DNA of 64,000 nucleotides, taken from Flavivirga sp. 57AJ16. GTDB taxonomy: Bacteria; Bacteroidota; Bacteroidia; Flavobacteriales; Flavobacteriaceae. The position numbers were made by a program, and so were the translations under genes. This document shows, one piece after another, positions 53,544 through 62,367 of the stretch. The notes under the pieces are model-generated. The model saw only the letters and a list, made by a program, of their open reading frames with translations, searched no databases and was not told the DNA's origin. Within the stretch, counting starts at the first letter, position 1, and every line of letters starts with the position of its first letter. The stretch is from contig NZ_JAQZAT010000024.1 of assembly GCF_028736925.1 (NCBI RefSeq), positions 1 through 64,000 on the forward strand. Reading direction: 5' to 3'.

Positions 53544-53990
53544 ATGGAACTTATATTAAAACAAGACGTTGAAAATTTAGGATTTAAAGACGATGTTGTA
53601 ACAGTTAAGAACGGTTATGGTAGAAATTTTTTAATTCCTCAAGGACAAGCTATTCTTGCTACTTCTTCTGCAAAGAAAGTATTAGCAGAGAATTTAAAGC
53701 AAAGAGCTTTTAAAGAGAAGAAAATAATCGATGATGCTAATAAAATTGCTGAAGCTTTAAAAGCCTTGGAAATTAAAATAGCTGCAAAAGCTGGTGCTGG
53801 AGATAAATTATTTGGTTCTGTGAATAATATTAATGTTGCTGAAGCTCTAGAAAAAGAAGGACAGTCCATTGATAAAAAATTCATTACAGTTGCGACGATT
53901 AAACGTACAGGAAAATATAACGCTGTTGTACGTTTACACAGAGAAGTGTCTGTTGATTTACCTTTTGAAGTTATTGCACAAGCAAACTAA
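53544..53990 (+). CDS. rplI: 50S ribosomal protein L9
   Basis: A 148-residue L9 with the family start MELILKQDVENLGFKDDVVTVKNGYGRNFLIPQG, and the later AGAGDKLFGSVN and RTGKYNAVVRLHREVSVDL. It ends the operon, with a strong hairpin terminator after it. Confidence 0.97.
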   Translation: MELILKQDVENLGFKDDVVTVKNGYGRNFLIPQGQAILATSSAKKVLAENLKQRAFKEKKIIDDANKIAEALKALEIKIAAKAGAGDKLFGSVNNINVAEALEKEGQSIDKKFITVATIKRTGKYNAVVRLHREVSVDLPFEVIAQAN

Positions 53991-54027
53991 AATATTGACA
54001 ATTAGTCAATGAACTCTTAAATATTGT

Positions 54028-54057
54028 AAAGCCATTCATATGAATGGCTTTTTTTTG
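54028..54057 (+). terminator. terminator of the rpsF operon
   Basis: AAAGCCATTC-ATAT-GAATGGCTTT, a stem with a tight ATAT loop, then a run of T residues. Confidence 0.85.
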
Positions 54058-54113
54058 TTAGAATAAAATACTATGTATGCATAGTAGACTAACTCAAATT
54101 AAACGACAACTAA

Positions 54114-54424
54114 ATGAAAAAACAACCCTTACCTTTTTTTCTTGTTTTTTGGATTTCTTGCACTTATACCAATTATGAATTAAAATACGCTATTCAAACT
54201 CATTCATTAATCGTTTTTATCTCTTTACTCATCATTTCCATAGCTTAGGCTATGCAAATAACTCGCAGCAGGCTAAAACAAATAAGCAATGTCGTTTTCT
54301 GTAGCTCATTTTAATTCATAATTGGTATTATACTTTTAATACAAACCAAACGGAAACTTTTGGTTACGATTCTAGCTTAGTGTCCAAACGGCAAGCACAA
54401 TTTGGATTACGTTACATTTTCTAA
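54114..54424 (+). pseudogene. relic of an exported/outer-membrane beta-barrel gene next to a small inserted element
   Basis: An ATG at 54114 opens MKKQPLPFFLVFWISCT, like the start of an exported protein. After the repeat element (54166-54328) a different reading frame gives FGYDSSLVSKRQAQFGLRYI and then Phe and a stop at 54422-54424. That ending (RQAQFGLRYIF) is typical of an outer-membrane barrel. A full barrel would need hundreds of residues more, so most of the gene is missing. Whether the two parts come from one gene is inference. A terminator at 54454-54481 still follows it. Confidence 0.5.
54166..54328. mobile_element. 163-bp MITE-like element with 21-bp perfect inverted ends
   Basis: ATACCAATTATGAATTAAAA and its reverse complement close both ends exactly (21 bp each; 54166-54186, 54308-54328). 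The interior has no open frame and no transposase. The size and inverted ends suit a miniature transposable element. No clear target duplication was identified. Confidence 0.65.
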
Positions 54425-54617
54425 AAATAATAACAGATATATTGTTAAATTTGCGCTCCTAATAAAGGGGCGTATTTTTTTAGTGAGATTCAATCTTGTA
54501 AAGTCGACATCGACTTTACAAGATTGAAAATCGAACTAATCCCGCTGAAAAGCGGGATCTTAAGTTTAATACCCTTTATTTGAAATTACTGCAAAATAAA
54601 AATAACAAAAAACGCAG
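54425..54617. other. gap with two perfect hairpins before the DUF6495-like gene
   Basis: CAATCTTGTAAAGTCGA (54491-54507) and its reverse complement (54510-54526) form a 17-bp stem with a 2-nt loop. ATCCCGCT-GAAA-AGCGGGAT (54539-54558) is an 8-bp stem with a GNRA-type tetraloop. Both stems lie within 70 bp. No gene is visible. Confidence 0.6.
54454..54481 (+). terminator. terminator after the barrel relic
   Basis: CGCTCC and GGGGCG pair (6 bp, one G-T) with a TAATAAA loop and are followed by TATTTTTTT. Confidence 0.6.
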
Positions 54618-55085
54618 ATGAAATACTCAAGACTTACCAAAGAACAATTTGAAGAACTACACCAGGAGTTTATTAACTTTTTGGCAACACAATCTATTAC
54701 TGCAGATGAGTGGGCCAATCTTAAGGCCAATAAACCGGAATTGGCAGAAATGGAGCTAGATGTATTTAGCGATCTCATTTGGGAAGGCGTTTTAAATAAG
54801 GCAGAATATTTGGAACATATATCTCCACAACATATGTATTTGTTTCGTTTAGCTGAAGAAAAAATGTATGTTATAGCGCTTACTCTAAAAAACGATATAG
54901 ATATAACCACTAAAGAAGGATATAACTGGCTACGTGAAAATTTAATGGATGAAAACGTTGAGTTTTTACAAGCGGATAAAGAGTATACGGATGATAAAAA
55001 CTTAGATAAATTTAAAATGATCGAGCAGGGAGCAGTAATTACCAAAGGCGATTTATTTAAGTATTTTGATGAGTTGATAAATTGA
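54618..55085 (+). CDS. conserved hypothetical protein, DUF6495-like
   Basis: A 155-residue cytoplasmic acidic protein with no signal or membrane segment. Landmarks are YSRLTKEQFEELHQEFINFLATQSITADEWANLK, DVFSDLIWEGVLNKAEYLEHISPQHMYLF and KFKMIEQGAVITKGDLFKYFDELIN. I recall this as the DUF6495 family, found across Flavobacteriia. Function unknown. It stands alone after the hairpin-rich gap. A long opposite-strand frame covers it but is a shadow. Confidence 0.8.
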   Translation: MKYSRLTKEQFEELHQEFINFLATQSITADEWANLKANKPELAEMELDVFSDLIWEGVLNKAEYLEHISPQHMYLFRLAEEKMYVIALTLKNDIDITTKEGYNWLRENLMDENVEFLQADKEYTDDKNLDKFKMIEQGAVITKGDLFKYFDELIN

Positions 55086-55481
55086 TTTTAGTGTTCAGTG
55101 TTCAGTATGTAGTGTTCAGTCTCTGTATTCTTATCCTGAGCAAAGTTGAAGCGTTTAATCTCAAGACAAAATGAATATAGTCAAACCAAGATAAAATGTC
55201 ATTCGAAGATATTTTTTTAAATCAAAAATAATATCATCTTATCAATTGTATTTCAATTGTTTAGACCTGACAGGTCTGGGCTGTAAATAAAAATGACTTT
55301 TTATAATGATCTAGCTATATATTAAAATGGAAGAGAATTTTTCTATTGAAAAGCCTCGCAAAGCCATTTTCATTAATTATTTTTGTCGTTCCATAATTCA
55401 ATATGGCTTCTAATTCAATAATCATTTAAAAGATTCCTGCTGGAGTTTATCTTGAGCGGAGTCGAAAGGCAGGAAATTATT
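55086..55481. other. intergenic region with short repeats
   Basis: A TAGTGTTCAGT motif repeats near 55090-55120. AGACCTG-A-CAGGTCT (55263-55277) is a small palindrome. A hairpin of the TTGAGCGGAGTCGAAAG type ends 6 bp before the hisS start. No gene is seen. Confidence 0.5.
55434..55475. repeat. dispersed hairpin repeat immediately before hisS
   Basis: TTCCTGC (55434-55440) and GCAGGAA (55469-55475) enclose CTTGAGCGGAGTCGAAAGG. Relatives occur near 43709-43730, near 55132 and within 57328-57491. Confidence 0.55.
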
Positions 55482-56858
55482 ATGGCTCAAAAACCAAGTA
55501 TACCAAAAGGCACAAGGGATTTTAACCCAGAACAAGTGGCCAAGCGCAATTATATTTTTAATACCATTCGCGGTGCATTTGAAACGTTTGGTTTTCAAGC
55601 TATTGAAACACCTAGTTTTGAAAACTCCGATACCTTAATGGGGAAATATGGTGAAGAAGGGGATCGTTTGATTTTTAAGATCTTAAATTCTGGGGATTAT
55701 TTATCTAAGGCTAATGAGGAAGCTTACGATACAAAAAACTCTAATAAATTAACATCAAGTATATCGGAAAAAGCACTCCGGTACGATCTAACAGTTCCAT
55801 TTGCACGTTATGTAGTGCAGCACCAAAACGAGATTGAGTTTCCGTTTAAACGCTACCAAATACAGCCAGTTTGGAGAGCTGATAGACCACAAAAAGGACG
55901 TTTTAGAGAGTTTTATCAATGTGATGCAGATGTTGTTGGATCCAAATCTTTATGGCAAGAGGTTGAATTTATTCAATTATACGATACTGTTTTTTCAGCT
56001 TTAAAACTTGGGGGTATTACGATTAAAATAAATAATAGAAAAATACTTTCTGGAATAGCCGAAGTTATTGGTGCGTCAGATAAGTTAATAGATTTTACCG
56101 TAGCGCTGGACAAATTAGATAAAATAGGAGAGGAGAAAGTAAAAGCGGAAATGCTTAATAAAGGAATTCCAGAAGAAAGTATTACTAAACTTCAACCGCT
56201 ATTCACTTTATCGGGTTCTTTTGAGTCTCAAATAGATGGCTTAAAAAGTATTCTTAGTACTTCTGAAGTAGGAAAAAAGGGTATTGAAGAATTGGCATTT
56301 ATAAATGCGGCGATTTCAGAATTAGGGCTATCTACAGCAACTTTAGAATTGGATGTAACGCTTGCTCGTGGGTTAAATTATTATACAGGTGCTATTTTTG
56401 AAGTATCGGCACCACCAAATGTACAAATGGGTTCTATTGGTGGCGGTGGCCGCTATGACGACCTAACAGGTATTTTTGGGATGAAGGATGTGAGTGGTGT
56501 AGGCATCAGTTTTGGTTTAGATAGAATTTATTTAGTTCTTGAAGAATTGGATTTATTCCCAGAAGCCGTCAATAAAAATGTTGAGGTGCTTTTTATAAAC
56601 TTTGGTGATAAAGAAGCCTTATTTAGTTTAAAGGCTATTAATGAATTAAGATGGCAAGGTATAAATTCAGAATTATATCCTGATGCTACTAAAATGAAAA
56701 AACAAATGAACCATGCTAATAAGCGTGCTATTCCTTTTGTCGTTTTAGTAGGAGAGGAGGAAGTAAGCTCAAATACTTATACATTGAAAAATATGATTTC
56801 TGGAGAGCAGCATAAAGGGTCTCTGGAAGCATTAATCTCCCTTGTAAAAGCCAAATGA
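55482..56858 (+). CDS. hisS: histidine-tRNA ligase
   Basis: A 458-residue class II synthetase. I start it at the ATG at 55482 ([16 protein letters not shown]); the frame also opens at 55452, but that extension is made of the dispersed hairpin repeat. Motif 2 is [21 protein letters not shown] with QCDADVVG. The HisA motif is [14 protein letters not shown]. Motif 3 is [12 protein letters not shown]. The C-terminal anticodon-binding domain is present. Alone on this strand here. Confidence 0.96.
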   Translation: MAQKPSIPKGTRDFNPEQVAKRNYIFNTIRGAFETFGFQAIETPSFENSDTLMGKYGEEGDRLIFKILNSGDYLSKANEEAYDTKNSNKLTSSISEKALRYDLTVPFARYVVQHQNEIEFPFKRYQIQPVWRADRPQKGRFREFYQCDADVVGSKSLWQEVEFIQLYDTVFSALKLGGITIKINNRKILSGIAEVIGASDKLIDFTVALDKLDKIGEEKVKAEMLNKGIPEESITKLQPLFTLSGSFESQIDGLKSILSTSEVGKKGIEELAFINAAISELGLSTATLELDVTLARGLNYYTGAIFEVSAPPNVQMGSIGGGGRYDDLTGIFGMKDVSGVGISFGLDRIYLVLEELDLFPEAVNKNVEVLFINFGDKEALFSLKAINELRWQGINSELYPDATKMKKQMNHANKRAIPFVVLVGEEEVSSNTYTLKNMISGEQHKGSLEALISLVKAK

Positions 56859-56912
56859 ATTTCCAAGAGACGGTTTCGAAAATAGAAACGATCATTTGAT
56901 ATAAAACAAAAA

Positions 56913-56938
56913 GAGTCCTAAAAATTAATTTAGGACTC
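56913..56938 (-). terminator. terminator hairpin, minus strand
   Basis: GAGTCCTAAA and TTTAGGACTC form a perfect 10-bp stem with a 6-nt loop. Only the minus strand has a T-run (CTCTTTTTG), so it fits leftward transcripts from the T9SS protein gene, although 580 bp past its stop. Confidence 0.6.
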
Positions 56939-57327
56939 AAAGCATAGTTAAGTAAATAGCAGATTTTTGGTTTAAGCGACTAACTCAAATAAACTAACTC
57001 AACTAACTTGTTTTATCAATGAAGTGGTTTCATAATTGATTTATATTTTCAAAATATAATTTACTGTTTTTATTTAACAGGCATGAGGCTAATATACATT
57101 TTATTTTCAATAAAACACGATTAAATGCATAAAAATACGATGAAATACGTTTTTTAACATTTATTACCATGAAAGGCGTAGAATTATTGATACGAAAAAC
57201 AACTATTAATTCGTTGTTCTACTCGTAATTTTCACGCTGAAGGTACGCGCGTTCAAAAATTTTAAATGAGTTCATAGCCTTGGTTATACCACTTTATAGG
57301 TAAAGACTTTTTTAGTAGTATAGTATC

Positions 57328-57491
57328 GCTCAATGTCATTAAGTTAAGGCAGTAATGTCAGTCTGAGCCTTTCGGCTCCGCTCAAGACAGGCTAAAGTCG
57401 AAGACCAATTGGAGTTCTAGTTTTATTAGCATTTCGACTGCGCTCAATGTGACAAAAAGGGGCAAATTTCCTTAACTTAATGACATTGAGC
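57328..57491. mobile_element. 164-bp MITE-like element with 22-bp perfect inverted ends
   Basis: GCTCAATGTCATTAAGTTAA and its continuation GG (57328-57349) match the reverse complement at 57470-57491 exactly. The interior carries CTGAGCCTTTCGGCTCCGCT and TTTCGACTGCGCTCAATGTG, the same repeat vocabulary seen elsewhere. No transposase is encoded. Confidence 0.65.
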
Positions 57492-57516
57492 ATCGCTAAG
57501 GAATTCAAAAAGTTTA

Positions 57517-60500
57517 TTATCTAATTAATACTTTTTTGGATACTTTTCCGTCTTTAGTTTCTATTTTCAATATATAGCTTCCTGTTTTAATTTGGTTTGC
57601 GCTATATTCTATATAATTGACATTGGTTTTAGGTTCAAATTGCCATAAAGATTGACCAAGTATATTAAACATTTCAACAGATTCTATGCTTTTTAATGTT
57701 GGGTTGTGAACGATAATGCTTTCTTTTTCATTAGAAAAATATACTTGAAGTGTGGTATCGTTAATATTATCAACATCTAAAGCGTTTGATAATGTCCCAT
57801 TGGAAAAAGTGATTTCGAAACGATCTAAATGATTTCCAACAGCCAAGTATACTTCATAATGCCCATCTCTTAGGTTGTGATATATATTTAGCGCTTTATC
57901 ATTTAAATAGATATCTAAATCATGATCTATGTTTTCTAGGTCATCTATTTTAATAGAAGCAATACCTGCATCATTAATTCTAACGCCCACTGGTAATCTC
58001 TGCTCTAAATCAAAATTATTTACAGCCTGAATAATATATGCACTATCTGAAAAGATCCAGAACATATCTTCTTTATTATCTTCAATTAATGGCGCGTCAT
58101 AACCAATATCGAATTCATTTGATGTATGCTCGTCAATTCCAACTAATAATTGACGATGGTAACCATCTGGGGAATCAAACATTAACTTGATTTTTTGCCT
58201 GTTATCCGTTTTTTCATTTTGATTCTCGCTTTCTCCTTTTTTTGTATGGCCTATTTTAAGGAAAGGCGCTTCAGGTGCTTCCTTTACGAAAGTACGTTGG
58301 CTATTTTTGAATGTTAAGGTACCACCAGCATCCGCAACAACAAAGAAACCTTGTCCTACAGGGACATAGCGCCCCAATGTTTTAGTATCTATGGTACCCG
58401 TATTATTAATTTTGGCCTCATTAAATATGGCCGCTGTGTATCCTAAAAGGGTATATGTGGCATAGCCTCCTTGATATTCCCCTAAAATATGTGAGTTAGC
58501 AGTAAAATGATCCCAAAAATAAAGAGTACCATTAATAATGTTGGTTGCTGCTCTACCAGAACCATCATTAATATTATCTAGTATAAATTCATTAGCATCA
58601 ATGGCAGAAGGATATGGGTTGCCGATTAGGTAATCATTATTAGCAGATAAGCTTAAAGTAATATCCCCATTATTTGGTTTGCCATGAAATACATAGTTTT
58701 GTGTTTGAGTGATATCGCCTTCTGTATCTTCAACACCTTTCATAGTAAAACCTTCTCCAATATTGAGTAAACCATGACTTCTAATATGCTGCCATGAGGA
58801 ATAAGTATTAGCCGGTCTATTAATATATTTCCATATCCAATAATCTGCAACTCCAATGGGGGTTGTTCCTATTGTGCCTGGTGTACCATTGTACCCAGAT
58901 GTTAAAAAATTAATAGTTAGAGGATTAGTGGGGTCTGAACCGTCACTTAGTATTTCAGGAAGCGTATAGTTTACATTATTGCTAGAAATATTAGTTCTTC
59001 CAACGGGAGACGACCAATAATTATAGGTGTATAAATTCCGTGCGCCTTGTTGGTCGCGTTCTAAGGATCCCGAACTGCTAGTGTCTAAGTCGCTATCTGT
59101 AGTCTGTATTAACTGTGATTCGCCTTCTAAATCAATGGTTCCATCAAGTTTTAGATAATGGGAAATGGTTAATGCGTTACCGGTATTTGTTGCATTACTG
59201 CCATCAATTTTTAATTCCCCACTATTAATAATTAAACCTAATAGTGTTCTGTTACCATTTTTGGATACAGGGATAAACAGGTTATCGGAATTATCCATCG
59301 TTACATTATGATCGATTTGAACAATATTATAATCAATTGTTTCAAGGGCATTTAAATAAGAATTAACGCCTGGCAAATATTGTACGGCTCCATTTTCCCA
59401 AGTGGTCGAATCATCCCAGTCGCCATTTTGAATTGTTTTGTAAGGCAGCGGAGCGGTTTGCTTATCAATACCATCATAATTTATCATGGATGCATCATGA
59501 CCACTGTTGGATGCGTCTTTGATACTACCAAAAACGATGGTGTTCATAGGGTAATAAGCAATTAAGTTGTTCCAGGGAATAGAACCTATTTCATTTTTTG
59601 TAGTAGATGATGGTAAAATTTTTCCATGGACATTCAGCGACCCATTTTCCTCAATTTCTTGATTCATAATATATCGAATCTGATTTTCAGCAAGGGGAAC
59701 ATCCCAAATACGTACTTCATCTACATGGCCTTTAGCTCTTAGTTGTCTTTTTATGTAATGAGCAGCTCCTATTATAAAATGGGCATCAGAGGGGGTATTC
59801 ATGGGGTTTAGTGTATCATTGGAATTTTCCAAATAACCATCCATATACAGCCTCGTCATATTGGTGCTAGAATGGTATGTTACTGCTATATGATGCCATT
59901 CTTTAAAGGGTATAGCCGCAGATGTTTGCATGATATTGTTATTAAGATCTTCAGGGTCTCTCCATACCATTCTAAATTTACCATCTGTATCTATGGTTAA
60001 CGAATAACCATGTGTATAAGTTTCAGCAGGGGAGTTAGAGGCTTCGTGATAATAGTTTCGTTTTGAAACGATATCAAATTTAAGGGAATCACGTTTTACC
60101 CATGCGCTAATGGTAAAATCGATATTCGCTAGGTCATTGACATCGCCAGCAGTTAGGTACGAATCCGAACCATCAAAAAATAAGGAACGGCCCTCTAAGT
60201 CAACTTCTGGGGTAGAACCAAATGTGATATATTTAGTACCTTCAAAATAAAAATCAACTTCTAATGCTGTTCCAATATCTTTCATGGTCGCAGAGGTTAC
60301 ATTTGTTGTAAATGAAGCATCATCTGCAACAATCATAACATATCTTTCATTAACAGAATTGGTAGCAGAAACCATAGATTGGGGAATAGAAAGTTTTATA
60401 GTAGGCACAGAATCTGTAACGACCATTTTCCATTTTCTTGCTATGGGAGTCACACTTACGTTGGTTGTAATACCAGTACCAGCACCAAAATCCTTATTAA

Positions 60501-61086
60501 TATCTGTAGTAGCTGTTGTTGCTCCGTTGTTATGCCCCCACATTAAGAAGGTTTTATCTGCAAAAAAAGAATTTGTATTGGCACTGTTGTTAATCGCAAT
60601 ATCTTTAATGCCAATAGTTATGTCATCAGTTGTATTTATGGGGTTTGATTGCTTTTGGTTTAATCCTGTTGCATCGTCTTGTCCTATACCAGTAACATTA
60701 TAGTTAAAACCAGCATTGGTTAATTGATTCCAGATAATCCTTCCATCGGAGTCTACATAATTTTGAGATGTACCATCTAAGCCTAAGGATACACTATGTT
60801 TTATAGCTAAAGCGGCCTTTAGCTGATCTTTTTTTTTAGAGGTGAAAGCTTCATTGAATGTGGTCATTTCATTTGATCCAGCATGAGATTTAAAGTGGTT
60901 GTTTGCTAGAGCTACTGTATTGCTTAATAAAGAAACCGCAGTAAAACTTGGGTTATTGGAGTTTGAGGAATTACCTATACTTGCTTGTATATAAGGTGTC
61001 TTAATGTCTTGAGAAGTAACCCTGAAACTATAACCCATACATATTCCTAAAAGGACATACCTAAAGAGTGAAGGAAAATTTGCCAT
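57517..61086 (-). CDS. large secreted LamG-domain protein with type IX secretion tail
   Basis: An 1189-residue surface or secreted protein. A signal sequence is near residues 1-25. An N-terminal region of about 35-190 (GLDGTSQNYVDSDGRIIWNQL, NYNVTGIGQDD) resembles repeats of the DUF8202 kind. A LamG/concanavalin-like domain follows (about 295-480; LFFDGSDSYLTAG, TISAWVKRD, WHHIAVTYHSS, LYMDG, VDEVRIWDVPL). The C-terminal part ends with a type A T9SS sorting domain (EMFNILGQSLW to GSYILKIETKDGKVSKKVLI). The family suggests adhesion or glycan binding. No enzymatic domain was recognised. It stands alone on this strand. Confidence 0.88.
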   Translation of the reverse strand: MANFPSLFRYVLLGICMGYSFRVTSQDIKTPYIQASIGNSSNSNNPSFTAVSLLSNTVALANNHFKSHAGSNEMTTFNEAFTSKKKDQLKAALAIKHSVSLGLDGTSQNYVDSDGRIIWNQLTNAGFNYNVTGIGQDDATGLNQKQSNPINTTDDITIGIKDIAINNSANTNSFFADKTFLMWGHNNGATTATTDINKDFGAGTGITTNVSVTPIARKWKMVVTDSVPTIKLSIPQSMVSATNSVNERYVMIVADDASFTTNVTSATMKDIGTALEVDFYFEGTKYITFGSTPEVDLEGRSLFFDGSDSYLTAGDVNDLANIDFTISAWVKRDSLKFDIVSKRNYYHEASNSPAETYTHGYSLTIDTDGKFRMVWRDPEDLNNNIMQTSAAIPFKEWHHIAVTYHSSTNMTRLYMDGYLENSNDTLNPMNTPSDAHFIIGAAHYIKRQLRAKGHVDEVRIWDVPLAENQIRYIMNQEIEENGSLNVHGKILPSSTTKNEIGSIPWNNLIAYYPMNTIVFGSIKDASNSGHDASMINYDGIDKQTAPLPYKTIQNGDWDDSTTWENGAVQYLPGVNSYLNALETIDYNIVQIDHNVTMDNSDNLFIPVSKNGNRTLLGLIINSGELKIDGSNATNTGNALTISHYLKLDGTIDLEGESQLIQTTDSDLDTSSSGSLERDQQGARNLYTYNYWSSPVGRTNISSNNVNYTLPEILSDGSDPTNPLTINFLTSGYNGTPGTIGTTPIGVADYWIWKYINRPANTYSSWQHIRSHGLLNIGEGFTMKGVEDTEGDITQTQNYVFHGKPNNGDITLSLSANNDYLIGNPYPSAIDANEFILDNINDGSGRAATNIINGTLYFWDHFTANSHILGEYQGGYATYTLLGYTAAIFNEAKINNTGTIDTKTLGRYVPVGQGFFVVADAGGTLTFKNSQRTFVKEAPEAPFLKIGHTKKGESENQNEKTDNRQKIKLMFDSPDGYHRQLLVGIDEHTSNEFDIGYDAPLIEDNKEDMFWIFSDSAYIIQAVNNFDLEQRLPVGVRINDAGIASIKIDDLENIDHDLDIYLNDKALNIYHNLRDGHYEVYLAVGNHLDRFEITFSNGTLSNALDVDNINDTTLQVYFSNEKESIIVHNPTLKSIESVEMFNILGQSLWQFEPKTNVNYIEYSANQIKTGSYILKIETKDGKVSKKVLIR

Positions 61087-61440
61087 AAGCGGTTGGAATT
61101 AGTTTGGGGCTAATTATTCAGGGTAAATGTAGTATAAAATTCCATGAAACGCAAAAAAATACGATAAAACGTATTTATTAAAGTGTATTTTCTTACTTTT
61201 CATAATAAGGTTGTTTGGTTTTATGCTTTAAACCAACGAAAACAGGTAAATGTTGTATCCATCCAGAGAATCATTTTTATATACATATTGCGTAGAAGAT
61301 CTGGGACATTTGATAACCGAATTAAGTCGGTTTTAAAAACATACTTTTCCAGCTCATTGCTATTTTTTGATGATTATATTTTCTGTGATATATAATCCTA
61401 ATTTTAGGAAGTAAAATGTGGTTTTGCCTCAATCTCTTCT
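61087..61440. other. intergenic region upstream of the T9SS protein gene
   Basis: A minus-strand TACATTTA at 61131-61124 is one base off TAnnTTTG and could be the promoter of the large secreted protein. A short rightward frame (61183-61395) has no recognisable features and is probably spurious. Confidence 0.4.
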
Positions 61441-62340
61441 TTACCCGGCACTGCTCAAAAAATTACAAATAAAAGTTTCCTCCAGGTATTGTTTCACAGT
61501 TAGGGGCTTTCGACCCAACAACTTTTCCATTTGCAAACCGTTACTTTCCAATTCCCCCTGTCTTGTAGCTGCTGCAAACCCACCAATCATTTTAGCACAT
61601 TTTTTAGACATTCCTTGATCAATCACGGTATTGAGAAAAGCATCTAGACCAGGGCTTAAATAAGTGATGTTTTTACCTGTGATTTGAGAAATATACTCTG
61701 CAATTTCTGAAAACGAATAACTATCTCCAGAGACACTATAGGTCTTATTTTTATGCCCCGTTGAGATTAAAATCTTGGCTGCCGTTTCGGCCATTTCACT
61801 TCGTAATGCAAATCCTATTTTCCCATTACCTGCTGGCAGGTAAATACCATATTTAAAAATGTTCTTACCCAAAAATGAAGGCAGTATGTCCATATATAGT
61901 CCATTTCGCAATATGGTATAATTAATCCCACTTCCTTTAATGGCATTTTCTGTTGCTAAATGGGAACTTATTATAGACTCAATAAGGGAAAAATTAACTT
62001 CTTTATGCTCCTGGCTTGTGTAAAGAATATCCTTGATTCCAGATTTTACAGCCGCATTCACAACTTGAATATGCTGCTCACTACGGTTTTCCAGTTCGTC
62101 ACTTGAAACAAAAAGGAGCTTGTCAATGCCAGAAAAAACCTTTAACATGGAGCCGTAGTTGTTATAATCGCCGAATGCAATATTTACATTCAAAGATTTT
62201 AATTTCTCTACTTTTGTATGATCCCTGGCCAGGGCATAAATCGAACTTTCATTCACCCCATTTTCGATCAATGATTCAATCACTGCATACCCGTAATGAC
62301 CAGTAGCTCCCGTTACTAATATTTTATCTTTTCTTGTCAT
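61441..62340 (-). CDS. NmrA-like NAD(P)-binding oxidoreductase
   Basis: A 299-residue atypical short-chain dehydrogenase of the NmrA/YtfG (quinone oxidoreductase 2) type. The dinucleotide motif is VTGATGHYGYAVIESL. YTSQEHK and ENAIKGSGINYTILRNGLYMD are typical of this group, and a catalytic Tyr/Lys pair of classical SDRs is not evident. Substrate unknown; quinone or stress-related reduction is common in the family. It lies 27 bp after the stop of the receptor gene on the same strand and may be cotranscribed. Confidence 0.88.
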   Translation of the reverse strand: MTRKDKILVTGATGHYGYAVIESLIENGVNESSIYALARDHTKVEKLKSLNVNIAFGDYNNYGSMLKVFSGIDKLLFVSSDELENRSEQHIQVVNAAVKSGIKDILYTSQEHKEVNFSLIESIISSHLATENAIKGSGINYTILRNGLYMDILPSFLGKNIFKYGIYLPAGNGKIGFALRSEMAETAAKILISTGHKNKTYSVSGDSYSFSEIAEYISQITGKNITYLSPGLDAFLNTVIDQGMSKKCAKMIGGFAAATRQGELESNGLQMEKLLGRKPLTVKQYLEETFICNFLSSAG

Positions 62341-62367
62341 TTGTCATTTTTTTATAATCCGATATGA

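Larger units (their letters stand above)
56859..57516. other. intergenic region with a terminator and a repeat element
   Basis: Contains a hairpin at 56913-56938 and a 164-bp inverted-repeat element at 57328-57491. No gene or RNA could be recognised in the rest. Confidence 0.5.

Noticed and set aside
54566-55045. Leftward open frame of 159 codons
   Set aside because: It is antisense to the conserved DUF6495-like gene and has a low-complexity Ser/Cys-rich translation.
61183-61395. Rightward open frame of 70 codons
   Set aside because: No signal, domain or promoter; it lies in an intergenic region.
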